Part shown: positions 40,527 through 49,254 of the stretch, in pieces
How positions within the stretch are numbered: position 1 is the stretch's first letter
How the letters are laid out: every line of letters begins with the position of its first letter
Assembly (NCBI GenBank): GCA_019448385.1
Contig: JAGTXO010000002.1
Location: 620,001 to 684,000 of the forward strand
Length of the DNA stretch: 64,000 bases
Direction of reading: 5' to 3'
DNA from: Diacronema lutheri
Taxonomy: Eukaryota; Haptophyta; Pavlovophyceae; Pavlovales; Pavlovaceae
Translations under genes and position numbers: made by a program
Notes under the pieces: generated by a model
Database searches by the model: none
Seen by the model: the letters and a program-made list of their open reading frames with translations, nothing else
What the model was told of the DNA's origin: nothing

Positions 40527-40629
40527 CAGCTTGTTACGAAGCTTCCGGCAAGGAAGGGAGTCCAAAGGCTCTGCGAGCGCCACCCCGGCCCCCCCGCCGA
40601 ACCCCTCCTTCTCGTCCACTTCACCGCGA

Positions 40630-41964
40630 ATGGCAACCGCGCTCCTGCCCTCGCGCGATGCTGACGTCTACCTCGTCCCGGTGGACAGCGCCGCCGGCGC
40701 GGCCCTCGCCCTCGTCGCCGGCTCCGCCTCGCTTTCCGCCTGCTCCCTCGACACGTGCCTCTTGCGCGTTTCTACCCTCGACCCGGGGCCTCACGCCTCG
40801 CTCCTGCACGCTCTCGGCCTCGAGCTGACGCATGGCGCGCGGATGAGCGCTTCCTCGTGGCTCCGCGAGCGCTACCCCGGCCCCGCACCCGCGCTCCTCG
40901 GGGTGGCGGTCGCCGGGTTCTCGCTGGTTCGCGACACCGCGCCCTTCGCCCTCGACGCCGCTGCTGTCGCGCAGCGTGTCGTCTCCGTCAACGGCTCGCC
41001 CTTGCCGCCCGGCTTGCCGGAGGCTTTCGCCGCGCAGCTCACGGTCGGCACTCTTGCTGCCCTCGACGACCCTATCGCCGCCGTCGCCGTCCGCTCAGCT
41101 CTCTCGTCCGCTGCGACGACCGAGTGCACCGACGAGGGCGCCTTCTCTCCTGTTGGCCCTGGCGCGACTCGGCGCCTCGTGGAGCTCAACCCGGCAATTG
41201 CGCTCGCCCGCGCCATCCAGGAGACCGGCCTGGCACTCACGCTCGGCCCCTTCTCCGCCGCCAGCGCCGCTGCTCCTTCCGGTGCGGCAGGCTCTCGGCC
41301 GCCGACGAGCGCGGCCACTACCGCGCTCTCTCACCAGGCACCGCCCGGTGGCCGTCCGCCGCCGCCTTTCGCGCCGCCCCCCGCCGCCGGTCCGGCGGCG
41401 CGCGGCGGGCCTGTCTCGCTGCGCCCGCGCGCAAGCGGCACGGTCAGCTTCGGGCGCGCCTTGTTCGACATGGCCACGACCGCAGACTTGCTGGGCCGCC
41501 CCGTCGACGACAAATGCTTCCCGGTACTTTATAAATGCTGGGCCACGACCGCAGACTTGCTGCGCACGGTGGGCTCGCCCATCCCATTTATAAACGGAGC
41601 GTCGCCGCCGCCGTGCGAGGGGGGACCGCACAATTCGCGTAGCGCCGGTGGCGGGAGTAAATATATACTAACGACGCTTGCAGGCGGGTCAGCAGGAGGG
41701 GCGCGCACGGGGCCGAGGCTGGACAAACGGAGCGAGCGAAAGGGCGCACGCAACATCAGGCCGAAATCAGGGCGTCGACCCTGTGCACGCCGGCAGCGGG
41801 AACGGCCGGGACGGCAAGGACGTGGCAGGACGCGTCATGGGCGGACACCCACACACGCCTCGCCACCCCTCGCCGGCCCCCGCCGGCCGCCGCCGCCGTC
41901 GCCGCGCCGGAAGCAGAGGCCGTCCACACCGCCGCAGGCGTCCACATCCGCCTGGACGCCGTGA
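40630..41964 (+). CDS. ORF between two direct repeats, unrecognised
   Basis: Open frame from ATG 40630; the first 330 residues look genuine and the last 100 are translated repeat. The N-terminal part (ALLPSRDADVYLVPVDSAAG, LELTHGARMSASSWLRERYP) is a compact Ala/Leu-rich domain with no motif known to me. A Pro/Ala-rich linker follows, then two copies of WATTADLL/MATTADLL encoded by a repeated 20-nt stretch (near 41472 and 41542). Directly before repeat copy B the DNA reads GTAAATATATACTAACGACG with CTTGCAG, resembling a minimal intron. Because the ORF lies between copies C and B in direct orientation it may be the cargo of a small composite or terminal-repeat element. Function unknown. Confidence 0.4.
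   Translation: MATALLPSRDADVYLVPVDSAAGAALALVAGSASLSACSLDTCLLRVSTLDPGPHASLLHALGLELTHGARMSASSWLRERYPGPAPALLGVAVAGFSLVRDTAPFALDAAAVAQRVVSVNGSPLPPGLPEAFAAQLTVGTLAALDDPIAAVAVRSALSSAATTECTDEGAFSPVGPGATRRLVELNPAIALARAIQETGLALTLGPFSAASAAAPSGAAGSRPPTSAATTALSHQAPPGGRPPPPFAPPPAAGPAARGGPVSLRPRASGTVSFGRALFDMATTADLLGRPVDDKCFPVLYKCWATTADLLRTVGSPIPFINGASPPPCEGGPHNSRSAGGGSKYILTTLAGGSAGGARTGPRLDKRSERKGARNIRPKSGRRPCARRQRERPGRQGRGRTRHGRTPTHASPPLAGPRRPPPPSPRRKQRPSTPPQASTSAWTP
41661..41804 (+). repeat. Dispersed repeat copy B
   Basis: It has the 5' part shared with copy A (ACTAACGACGCTTGCAG, CAGGCGGGTCAGCAGG) and the 3' extension shared with copy C (CACGCCGGCAGCGGGAACG). This makes it the most complete member in the window, about 144 nt. 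Confidence 0.88.
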
Positions 41965-42823
41965 GCCGCGTGGCGGTGCGGCGGCGCCTGTCCGCGCGCC
42001 ATCTGCGCGCGCGCGAGCAGGAGCTGCGCGTGCCCACGCACGACGCACGCGGCGAGCTGGAGGCGCATGTGGCGCTCGAGGGCCGCGCGGGCGACGTCGC
42101 GCGAGGGCGCGCCCATGCGCGCCATCCACGCGTCCGCGCCCATGTGCGAGAAGGTGGCGAGCAGGTCGGCGAGGCCGGCCGACCACTCGCCGAACGAGCC
42201 GATGACCAGCGCGCGGATCGGCGGGAACGAGTTGAGGCGCGCCTGCATCGGGCCCACCTGGCCCGGCTGCATGCCGAAGTGCTCCTCGTCGAGTTGAGCG
42301 CACGCACGCCGCCGCTCGCCGCCGACGGCCGCCGCCCGCCGCTCAGCGGCCTGGCAGCGGCGCGTGTCCGACTGGCCGTAGCGCGTGGGGCAGTACGAGA
42401 TCGACTTGAGCTCGCACAGTGTCTGCACGAGCTGAGGGGCCGAGCCCGCACCGTTGAGCACTACGACGAGATCGACGGTGGGCACGCGCCGACGACGCAG
42501 GGCCGCGCGCCCGGCCGGCGGCACGCCGGCGAGCACGGAGCCAAAGATGTCCGCGTCCTCGCGCCGCGCGTAGGTCCCGGCGTATCCGCGAGCCAGCGAG
42601 GCGAGCAGGTTGAGAGCGGGGTCGTGGCGAAGCTTCGCGACGTGGTCGTGGGCGACGCCCGGTGCCGCCGCGAGCGCGTCGCCGAACGCATCGACCGGGA
42701 TCGGGCGCTGGCTGCCGCTGCGCGCGAGGCGCGCGCCCGCCGCCGCGAGCTGCGCGCACACGGGGCTCGGCAGACCCAAGTAGCGCGCAACCGCCTCGGC
42801 CCACTCCGCCGGCGATTTTTTTT
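41835..42823 (-). pseudogene. Truncated retroelement-type ORF with PD-(D/E)XK-like motif
   Basis: A coherent frame of about 325 residues without a start: an in-frame TGA sits next to an A-run at 42823-42833. It begins SPAEWAEAVARYLGLP and contains RPIPVDAFGDALAA. Next come VPTVDLVVVLNG...LCELKSISYCPTRYG, then GPMQARLNSFPPIRALVIGS and FGEWSAGLADLLATFSHMG. This succession is familiar from large retroelement proteins of haptophytes and dinoflagellates, where it follows the reverse transcriptase. The Asp...Glu-x-Lys spacing suggests a PD-(D/E)XK-type nuclease fold; that functional reading is inference. No reverse transcriptase is present nearby, so this is a 5'-truncated remnant. It lies 30 bp from repeat copy B. 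Confidence 0.5.
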
Positions 42824-43331
42824 TTCACAATGATCGTCGGCAGCTCTTTGCGCGTCGATGCTGCCTCCATGCCGCGTTGCCGCTGAGCGCAGCCCGTGTA
42901 TCGACGCCAGCCGCTGCATCCTTGGCAAAGCACTGTTCGCAATGAGCGTGTCGTCGGCAGCCGCTGATGCATTTTTCGCGCCTTGCCTGAGGCCCGTGCG
43001 GTCCGCGAGCGCCGATGCGATGCTCGGCGCGCTGCTTGGCGCGTCCGCCGTGCGTGCTGCATCGCGATGCGCGGCTGGACGCCGAATTAACCTCTGTGTT
43101 CAGCGCGCCAGCGAGCAGTACTGCGGCAGCGTCGCCAGCAGATCAGGTGCGGGAACGTGGCCCGCGTCCAAGTGATGATATGCGCCCTTCGCGTCCCACT
43201 TTCATCCCCCGGCACTAAAAGGACAGTTTGAAACGACGGCATTAGTTGGGTACTTCTCCCGCCACCGCGGCGAATCAGAAGCGCCACACTAAAGCGTTGG
43301 CTTATCCGTGTGACGACACGCGCACGGCGGA
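42824..43331. other. Upstream region of the MYB gene, nothing firm
   Basis: 508 bp. One plus frame (42858-43175) is open for 105 residues but has no recognisable domain and an odd Cys/Ser/Ala composition, so I do not call it. The last 100 bp is relatively AT-rich and may be the MYB promoter. Confidence 0.5.
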
Positions 43332-44345
43332 ATGATGCGCCTACGCACCGGCTCGCGCACGGCGTGGCAGCCCGAGGAGGACGCGGCGCTGATCCAAGCG
43401 GTGGAGGCGCACGGGCCGCATAGCTGGGCGACGATTGCCGCAATTCTCAAGACGCGCACCGCCGGCCAGTGTTCGGACCGGTGGCGCACGCAGCTCGCGC
43501 CGGGCATCGTCAAGGACGGCTGGCGCGCCGAGGAGGACGAGACCATTCTGTCCATGGGCGTGCAGCTGCGCGGGCAATGGTCGCGTCTCGCGGTGATGCT
43601 GCCCGGCAGGTCGCGCCACGCCGTCAAAAATCGCTTCTACGCGCTCCGGCGGCGTGTGACGGGCGAGCCAGACGGCCCACAGCCGCGGTGCACGATTGCG
43701 CAAGCGCACGCGCTGCCGAGCGCGCACCCGCTCATGATGCCCACGATGGGCGGTGTGGGGCCGCACCAGACGCTGGTCTCAGTGCCTTCGAGCTGGCCGG
43801 TTATCGACGGTTGGGCGCACCCGCACATGCCGCCGGTCGCGTACGCCTTCCCGAGCGGCGCACGCGCGCATGCAAAGCCGATGCATGCGCGCGCGATGCA
43901 CGCGCCGCCCGACGGCCTGTCGCACCATCCGGGATGGGGCGCGCTGGCTGGCGGTATGCACGTGGCGCTGCGCCCCGATCAGCAGCTCGAGCACCACCGC
44001 CAGCTCTTGCTCCACGATGCTGGCCCGAGCTGCCTCAACGCGCATAGCGCCACCGCGTCCGGCCTCCCCATGCTGCCCGCGGGCGGCGGCGGCGGCGCGG
44101 CCGGCTGGATGGACCCAGCGTCTATGCACACGATGCCGAGCCCGCTCGCGTCGGACCGTGGGCCGCCGACGCACTACGTCGTTGCTGGCGCCGAGCCGCT
44201 CGCCCACGGAGGCGGCTATACGGGCGAGCATTTTGCGCACTCACACTCCCTAAGCGGCGACGTGGTGCACCAGCACATGCAGCGCGCGAAGCTTCATCCC
44301 GCGCAGGACTTCCCCATGGGCGCGCCTGGCGAGCCAACGCACTAG
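43332..44345 (+). CDS. R2R3-type MYB transcription factor
   Basis: An intronless 337-residue frame from ATG 43332 (a second ATG follows immediately). Repeat 1: TAWQPEEDAALIQAVEAHG, then WATIAAIL and SDRWRTQLAP. Repeat 2: DGWRAEEDETILSMGVQLRG, QWSRLAVMLPGRS, AVKNRFYALRR. Each keeps the three regularly spaced Trp or aromatic residues, and the second ends in the usual recognition helix GRSRHAVKNRF. Such proteins bind sites of the (T/C)AAC(G/T)G type. The remaining 220 residues are His/Pro/Met/Gly-rich and disordered, likely regulatory. It lies between the mobile-element stretch and the amine oxidase gene, with a G-run (44375-44398) just downstream. Confidence 0.9.
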   Translation: MMRLRTGSRTAWQPEEDAALIQAVEAHGPHSWATIAAILKTRTAGQCSDRWRTQLAPGIVKDGWRAEEDETILSMGVQLRGQWSRLAVMLPGRSRHAVKNRFYALRRRVTGEPDGPQPRCTIAQAHALPSAHPLMMPTMGGVGPHQTLVSVPSSWPVIDGWAHPHMPPVAYAFPSGARAHAKPMHARAMHAPPDGLSHHPGWGALAGGMHVALRPDQQLEHHRQLLLHDAGPSCLNAHSATASGLPMLPAGGGGGAAGWMDPASMHTMPSPLASDRGPPTHYVVAGAEPLAHGGGYTGEHFAHSHSLSGDVVHQHMQRAKLHPAQDFPMGAPGEPTH

Positions 44346-44435
44346 GGGTGCGGGGTTGGGGGTGGGGGCGGGAAGGGGGGGGGGGGGGGGGGGGGGGCGG
44401 CATCGGTTGTACGAGCACATTGAAATATAGAAACA

Positions 44436-46151
44436 TCACACTTTGAGAGACCGCGGGCGCGAGGACGGCAGCGGCTTGGCCGGCGCGGGCGACGTGTCGC
44501 GCGGCGCCATCAGCCTCGCACGCAGGAGCAGCAAGCGGCCGAGGCCGACGGCGACGGCGCAGCCGCACGCGGCGGCGAAGACCGACACGGCGATGGTCGC
44601 GCCGTTTGTCAGCCGGCCGGGCAGCGGGAAGTGCTGCTCGGCCATCTGCGCGGCGGCCACGCCCGTGTCGTACGCACCGTGCGTCGTGGCGGGCATCTGA
44701 ACCGAGCAGTGCTCGCCGGCCCAGAAGAGCACTGGCCTGTCGCCCCCGTCGGCCCTGCACAGCACCTCGCGGTCGGCCGGCGTCGCGCGCGGCGGGAGGA
44801 AGGAGAAGGCGCCGCGCGACGCGCTCTCGTTGCCCCATCGCGTGACCGTGGATGCGACCAAGCTCGCGCCGTCCGAGCCAGCGCCGGGGAACATGCGCCG
44901 GAACAGATCGTCGATGCGCTGCACCACGTGCAAGTCGCTTGCCTCGTCCTCCCAGCTACGCGCGAGCTCGGCGCCAACGAGCAGCGCGACGGCCGCCGGC
45001 CCGCGCCCGCTCGGCCCCTCTACGCGCGCGCCAAACCGCGCACCGTTCCAAAATTCGAGCGCAGCGCCGACGGGGAGCGGTGCGCCGCCATCCTGCGCAC
45101 CGCCCGTGAAGACAACCGGCCGCAGCCAGCACCGCTCGCCGTGCGCCTCCTCCGCCCAAAAGGGCGTGGAGTATACGAGAATGACGCGGTTGAGCAGCCC
45201 AACGCCCAGCCGGCCGAGCGCGCCGCGCTTGCGCTCGTGCAGCTCGGGGCGAAACGCGACGCCGCGCGCTTGGAGCACGCCGAGCGGCAGCGTGCTGATC
45301 GCAAATGTGCGGCGCAACCGCTCGCCGCCAACCAGCTCGACGACCACGCCACCGCTCGCGCGCTCCCAGCTGTCCGCGCCGCCGCGCTCAATCGCGGCCA
45401 CGGTGGCGCCCGTGCGAACCGAGCACGCGGAGCCGGCGCGCGCGCGCTCGATGCGCTCGCGCAGCGCGCGGACAAGCGCGGCATAGCCGCCGTCCGCCGG
45501 ATGAACGAGCGCGTCGCCGCCGCGCAGCTCGTGCTCGACGCCGTGCTGCGCGGCGCCCAGCTGCGCGGCGCTCGCGCCGTACTCGAGGTCGGCAGCATCC
45601 GACGCGACGAGCGCCGCGCAGCCCGCAACGGCGTCATCCGACATTGAGCGCGCGCGCACCCACTCGTCAAAGCGCGCGCGCAGCGTCTCCGTCTGCGACC
45701 ACTCGCGCTGCCGCTGCGTTATGTGCGAAGCGAACGCGCCCGCGCACGCCTCCCACGCGCCTTCGTCGACAACCGGCGTCAGCGTCGCCGCAGCGGGCGC
45801 GCGCGCGTCGAGGCGCCACGTGCCACGTGTGTCATCACTACCCACGGGAGTGCGGATCGAGTTCGCGCGCGCCAGGCGTACGAGCGAGTTGAACGCGTAC
45901 GACGCGCCGTGCAGCCAGCCCGCGCCGAGCTCGACGGTCACGCCGCCGAGCTCCTCTGTGCGCACGCGCCCGCCCAGGCGCGCGCGCGACTCCAGCACCG
46001 TGACGTTGTATCCGCGCTCGCACAGATAAGCTGCGGCCGCAAGGCCTGCGAAGCCCGCGCCGACTACGACCGCGTCCGGCGGCTCGGCTTCCGCTCGCGC
46101 GTGCAGCGCGTGCGCGATGAGCAGCAGCATTGGCCAACGCGCGCATCTCAT
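44436..46151 (-). CDS. Secreted/membrane flavin amine oxidase (polyamine-oxidase type)
   Basis: An intronless 571-residue frame from ATG 46151. N-terminal signal peptide (WPMLLLIAHALHARA). The FAD-binding dinucleotide fold starts at about residue 27: DAVVVGAGFAGLAAAAYL, followed by VLESRARLGGRVRT and VELGAGWLHG. The substrate-domain motif ISTLPLGVLQARGVAF is present, and the C-terminal FAD motif is FWAGEHCS...THGAYDTGVAAA. These are the landmarks of the monoamine/polyamine oxidase family, which oxidises amines with O2 to give aldehyde and H2O2. A C-terminal hydrophobic helix (TIAVSVFAAACGCAVAVGLG) predicts a tail anchor, unlike soluble plant polyamine oxidases. The amine substrate is unknown. 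Shares a 42-bp spacer with the LKB1-like kinase gene. Confidence 0.85.
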   Translation of the reverse strand: MRCARWPMLLLIAHALHARAEAEPPDAVVVGAGFAGLAAAAYLCERGYNVTVLESRARLGGRVRTEELGGVTVELGAGWLHGASYAFNSLVRLARANSIRTPVGSDDTRGTWRLDARAPAAATLTPVVDEGAWEACAGAFASHITQRQREWSQTETLRARFDEWVRARSMSDDAVAGCAALVASDAADLEYGASAAQLGAAQHGVEHELRGGDALVHPADGGYAALVRALRERIERARAGSACSVRTGATVAAIERGGADSWERASGGVVVELVGGERLRRTFAISTLPLGVLQARGVAFRPELHERKRGALGRLGVGLLNRVILVYSTPFWAEEAHGERCWLRPVVFTGGAQDGGAPLPVGAALEFWNGARFGARVEGPSGRGPAAVALLVGAELARSWEDEASDLHVVQRIDDLFRRMFPGAGSDGASLVASTVTRWGNESASRGAFSFLPPRATPADREVLCRADGGDRPVLFWAGEHCSVQMPATTHGAYDTGVAAAQMAEQHFPLPGRLTNGATIAVSVFAAACGCAVAVGLGRLLLLRARLMAPRDTSPAPAKPLPSSRPRSLKV

Positions 46152-46193
46152 GTCTAACTTTTAAGGCTCTTTGGAGAAGGCTTGCCCTTCGCC
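46152..46193. promoter_or_regulatory. 42-bp divergent spacer, amine oxidase / LKB1-like kinase
   Basis: Start codons at 46151 (-) and 46194 (+) leave 42 bp. The sequence has TCTAACTTTTAAGGCTC. Any core promoter must overlap the coding or 5' untranslated sequence of one partner. Confidence 0.5.
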
Positions 46194-47888
46194 ATGTCGG
46201 CCAAGCCGGTGAAGGCGAAGATGGTGCGTCAGTACATGATGGGCGAGATGCTGGGCGAGGGCAGCTACGGCAAGGTACGCGAGGCGATCGACTCAACGAC
46301 GCTTCGGCGCGTCGCGGTCAAGATCGTCGACAAGAGGCGCCTGCGCCGGCTGCGTGGCGCGGAGGAGCAGCAGCGCCGCGAGATCGCGGTGCAGCGCATG
46401 CTCAAGCACGAGGGTATCGTGGAGCTGATCGAAGTGATCGCGCTGGAGGAGAAGCCCGATAAGATGTACATCGTGCTCGAGCTCGTGACCGGCGGATCGC
46501 TGCAGGATCTGCTCGGCTCGTACCCCGACGGTCGGCTGCCGCTCGCGCTCTGCCACCGCTTCTTTGCGCAGCTGCTGCGCGCGCTCGGCTACTGCCACAC
46601 GCGCGGGGTGATCCACCGCGATATCAAGCCGGCCAACCTAATGCTCACCGCCGACGGCCAGCTGAAGATCTCCGACTTTGGCTCGGCTGAGAAGCTCGAC
46701 TACTACGACGAGACCGACACGCTGCACAAGTCAGCCGGCACGCCCGCCTTCCACCCGCCCGAGGTCGCGTCGGGATGCACCGACCTATCCGGCTCGAAGA
46801 CGGACGTGTGGGCGGCGGGTGTGACACTCTTCCTCATCGTCACCGGCTCGGTCCCCTTCTCGGGCACCTCGCTCATCAACCTGTACGACAACATCGCAGC
46901 GGGCGAGTACATCGAGCCGCCCGTGCTTGCCGAGCAGCCCGCGCTCGCCGAACTGGTGCGCGGGCTGCTCGCGACGGACCCGGCCGAGCGCATGACGATC
47001 GACGCGGCGCTCGCTCACCGCTGGCTCACCGAGCCCGACGCGCAGTGGGCCGAGGAGGCAGAGAGTGCGATCGCTGAGATCGCCGCACGCACGCGCGCGG
47101 TCAAATCGACCGTCCTCGCCTACATCGCCAAGAAGCTCGAGGACGAGCAGGCGGCGGCGGAGGCGGCAGCGGCGGAGGCGGCGGCCGCCGCCGCCGCCGG
47201 CGAGGCCGCGGCCGCCGCCGAGGGCACGAGCGCCGAGGCGGCCGCGGCGCACGAGGCGCGGCAGGCGGCCGACGAGGTGCGCGAGGCGGCAGAGCGCGCG
47301 CGCGCCGCGTCCGAGGCGGCGGCGGCTCGTGCGCCACCGCCGCCGTCGGCCGCGCTCGTCGCGGCGGACAGGGCGCGCGTGCCGATGAGTCTAGGTCGTG
47401 TGCCCGTCAGCCTTGGCCACGGTGCGGCGCGCGGACACGGTGCGCTCTCGACGGAGCTGCAGGCGGGCTGGATGCTGCACTCGCTCTCGCTGCGCAGGGG
47501 CTCGTCGACGGAGGACGCGGGCCTGCTCGCCGCCTCGGGCCACGGTCCGCAGGGCTCCGCCGCCGCCGCCGCCATCGCCGCCGCGCACGTCGCGCGCACG
47601 CGCGGCAGCGATGCGCTCAGCGCCGGCACGGGCGCTGCGCCGTCCAGGGCGATGGCGGTCGCAGGCGCACCGGCGGTCGCGCCGGGCGCCGCACCCGCGC
47701 AGCCGCCCGCGAGGCCAAAGCCGCGCGTGCCGCAGAGCATGGGCGCCATGCAGCTGCGCGCGCTCTTTGCCGCGCCGCCGGACGGAGAGCCGACGCTTGC
47801 GCCTGCGCCGCGGCGCACGCTCCTCGCCGCGTCGGGCGCGGGCGCACCCGCTGCCGCCGACGGCGCGGCCGCCGGCCCCGAGATGTGA
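46194..47888 (+). CDS. LKB1/STK11-like serine/threonine kinase
   Basis: A 564-residue intronless frame from ATG 46194. Kinase domain at about 18-281: glycine loop LGEGSYGKVREAIDS, VAIK-type lysine in RVAVKIVDKRRLRRL, catalytic loop VIHRDIKPANLML, ISDFGSAEKL, and activation segment KSAGTPAFHPPEVASG. The order MLGEGSYGKV, KRRLRR and GTPAFHPPE is that of LKB1/STK11, the kinase upstream of AMPK in energy sensing; the metazoan protein has the very similar GSPAFQPPE. Residues of about 290-400 form an Ala/Glu-rich helix, and the rest is Ala/Gly/Pro low complexity with no family equivalent. All catalytic residues are present (Lys, HRD, DFG). CaMKK-type kinases are the main alternative. Confidence 0.8.
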   Translation: MSAKPVKAKMVRQYMMGEMLGEGSYGKVREAIDSTTLRRVAVKIVDKRRLRRLRGAEEQQRREIAVQRMLKHEGIVELIEVIALEEKPDKMYIVLELVTGGSLQDLLGSYPDGRLPLALCHRFFAQLLRALGYCHTRGVIHRDIKPANLMLTADGQLKISDFGSAEKLDYYDETDTLHKSAGTPAFHPPEVASGCTDLSGSKTDVWAAGVTLFLIVTGSVPFSGTSLINLYDNIAAGEYIEPPVLAEQPALAELVRGLLATDPAERMTIDAALAHRWLTEPDAQWAEEAESAIAEIAARTRAVKSTVLAYIAKKLEDEQAAAEAAAAEAAAAAAAGEAAAAAEGTSAEAAAAHEARQAADEVREAAERARAASEAAAARAPPPPSAALVAADRARVPMSLGRVPVSLGHGAARGHGALSTELQAGWMLHSLSLRRGSSTEDAGLLAASGHGPQGSAAAAAIAAAHVARTRGSDALSAGTGAAPSRAMAVAGAPAVAPGAAPAQPPARPKPRVPQSMGAMQLRALFAAPPDGEPTLAPAPRRTLLAASGAGAPAAADGAAAGPEM

Positions 47889-47956
47889 GCCATCAGCTAA
47901 GCGCACTCCTTGATCTTCACTTTACTGGTCTCACACTGACAACTTGCGACGGGCGC

Positions 47957-49159
47957 ATGCCGCCGCCGCCCAGGAGAAGTGCGGAGGCATCGGCAGCGCC
48001 AATCCTTGCGGTGGCGCTTCCATTCTTTGGCGTCGCGGCCCTCGTGCTTGGCGCGCTGCGCTCTTACGGCGGTCCGGCGCTGCTTGTGCCCGCGCCCGCA
48101 CCCACGAGCGTGGTGAACTCGACGAATGAGACAAGAGCCGCTGATGGGATCGACGGCTACGCGTACACGCCCGGCCGCGGGATCGTCATCATTGGCGATG
48201 GGTGCTTCGTACCGCTCGCGTACACGAGCGCGTACTTGCTCGCGCAATATGCGCTCAACATAAAGGTGGCGCTCTTCACGAGCGCGGAGGGCGTGGGCAC
48301 CGCCGCCAAGCTCGCAGCCGCGTTTGGGCAGGACCCGTTTGAGCGCGTCGTTGACGCGACCGCGCTACTCGACCAGCATGACGCGCGGATGCAGGGCCTC
48401 GGGCGGAACCGGACGTGCGCGTTTCGGCTGCAGAAGATCATTGCGCACATCTACGCCCCCTTCGAGCACTCGCTCATCATGGACGCGGACAACTTCCCCT
48501 GCTCCCGGCGCGTGCGTGCGCTCTTTGACGAGCACGACGCCGCCGGCTCGCAGGCGATGCTCATGTACGACCCAACGCGGCCGGGGATCTTCAACGGCGG
48601 GTTCCAGCTTGCGAAGCGCACGCCCGAGGTCCGGCGCTTCAAGGTCCACTGGCTCAAAAAGGTCGCGCGCTCGTGCAAGCATGGGATCCACATTCGGCGG
48701 ACGGAGCGCGGCGTCAATTACGTGCTCGACCAGCCCGACATGAATTATCTGCTGCAGCGCTGGACACAAAAGGTCAACTCGACCAAGCCGTACGACGTGA
48801 TCGCGCCCGACCTGCAGGCGTGCCGCCCCGAGATGTGGGCGGGCGGCGACGAGAGCGCGCGCTATCTCCAGGCGATGGGCCAGCCGGGCAACGTGACGCT
48901 CCTCGACTCGCCGCCGTGCCCGTTCGCGCACATCAACCCGTTCAAATTCCCGTGGTTCCTGCCCGAGAAGGTCGACGCCTTCTGCAGCGTGCGTGGGCTG
49001 GGCGACACATCGACTATCCTCTATCGCGTGATGGAGGTCGCTTTTAACGACACAACGGGGCTCGGCATCCATCCGGCGACCGCGCGGTGGTGCCTCAAGC
49101 AGGTGCGCGGCACGCGCGAAAACCACGACAACGCGCCGCACTTCATCGACGGCAGATGA
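47957..49159 (+). CDS. Golgi type II glycosyltransferase-like protein
   Basis: A 400-residue frame from ATG 47957. A short cytoplasmic tail is followed by one membrane helix (ILAVALPFFGVAALVLGAL) and a lumenal domain with several N-x-S/T sequons. The domain has FRLQKIIAHIYAPFEHSLIM, then DADNFPCSRRVRALF containing a DxD motif at about residue 175, GIFNGGFQLAKRTPEV and a C-terminal PCPFAHINPFKFPWFLPEK. This is the layout of nucleotide-sugar-dependent transferases with the mannosyl/glucosyltransferase fold. The exact family and sugar are not recognisable to me. Starts 68 bp after the kinase stop on the same strand. Confidence 0.65.
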   Translation: MPPPPRRSAEASAAPILAVALPFFGVAALVLGALRSYGGPALLVPAPAPTSVVNSTNETRAADGIDGYAYTPGRGIVIIGDGCFVPLAYTSAYLLAQYALNIKVALFTSAEGVGTAAKLAAAFGQDPFERVVDATALLDQHDARMQGLGRNRTCAFRLQKIIAHIYAPFEHSLIMDADNFPCSRRVRALFDEHDAAGSQAMLMYDPTRPGIFNGGFQLAKRTPEVRRFKVHWLKKVARSCKHGIHIRRTERGVNYVLDQPDMNYLLQRWTQKVNSTKPYDVIAPDLQACRPEMWAGGDESARYLQAMGQPGNVTLLDSPPCPFAHINPFKFPWFLPEKVDAFCSVRGLGDTSTILYRVMEVAFNDTTGLGIHPATARWCLKQVRGTRENHDNAPHFIDGR

Positions 49160-49254
49160 CGGAGACGTGAAAGCTAGATGGGGAGGACCTTTAAAAAAGA
49201 CGCAGTTAGGTATTTTACTGTACCGGGTGATCTTCACTGAACCAAGAGCGCAGG

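Noticed and set aside
42858-43175. 105-residue plus-strand ORF before the MYB gene
   Set aside because: It has an ATG but no domain, no neighbour logic and a composition typical of random frames here.
44375-44398. Poly-G run after the MYB gene as telomeric or G-quadruplex element
   Set aside because: A single uninterrupted homopolymer in a 3' flank. Homopolymer G/C runs are common across this window and carry no telomere unit.
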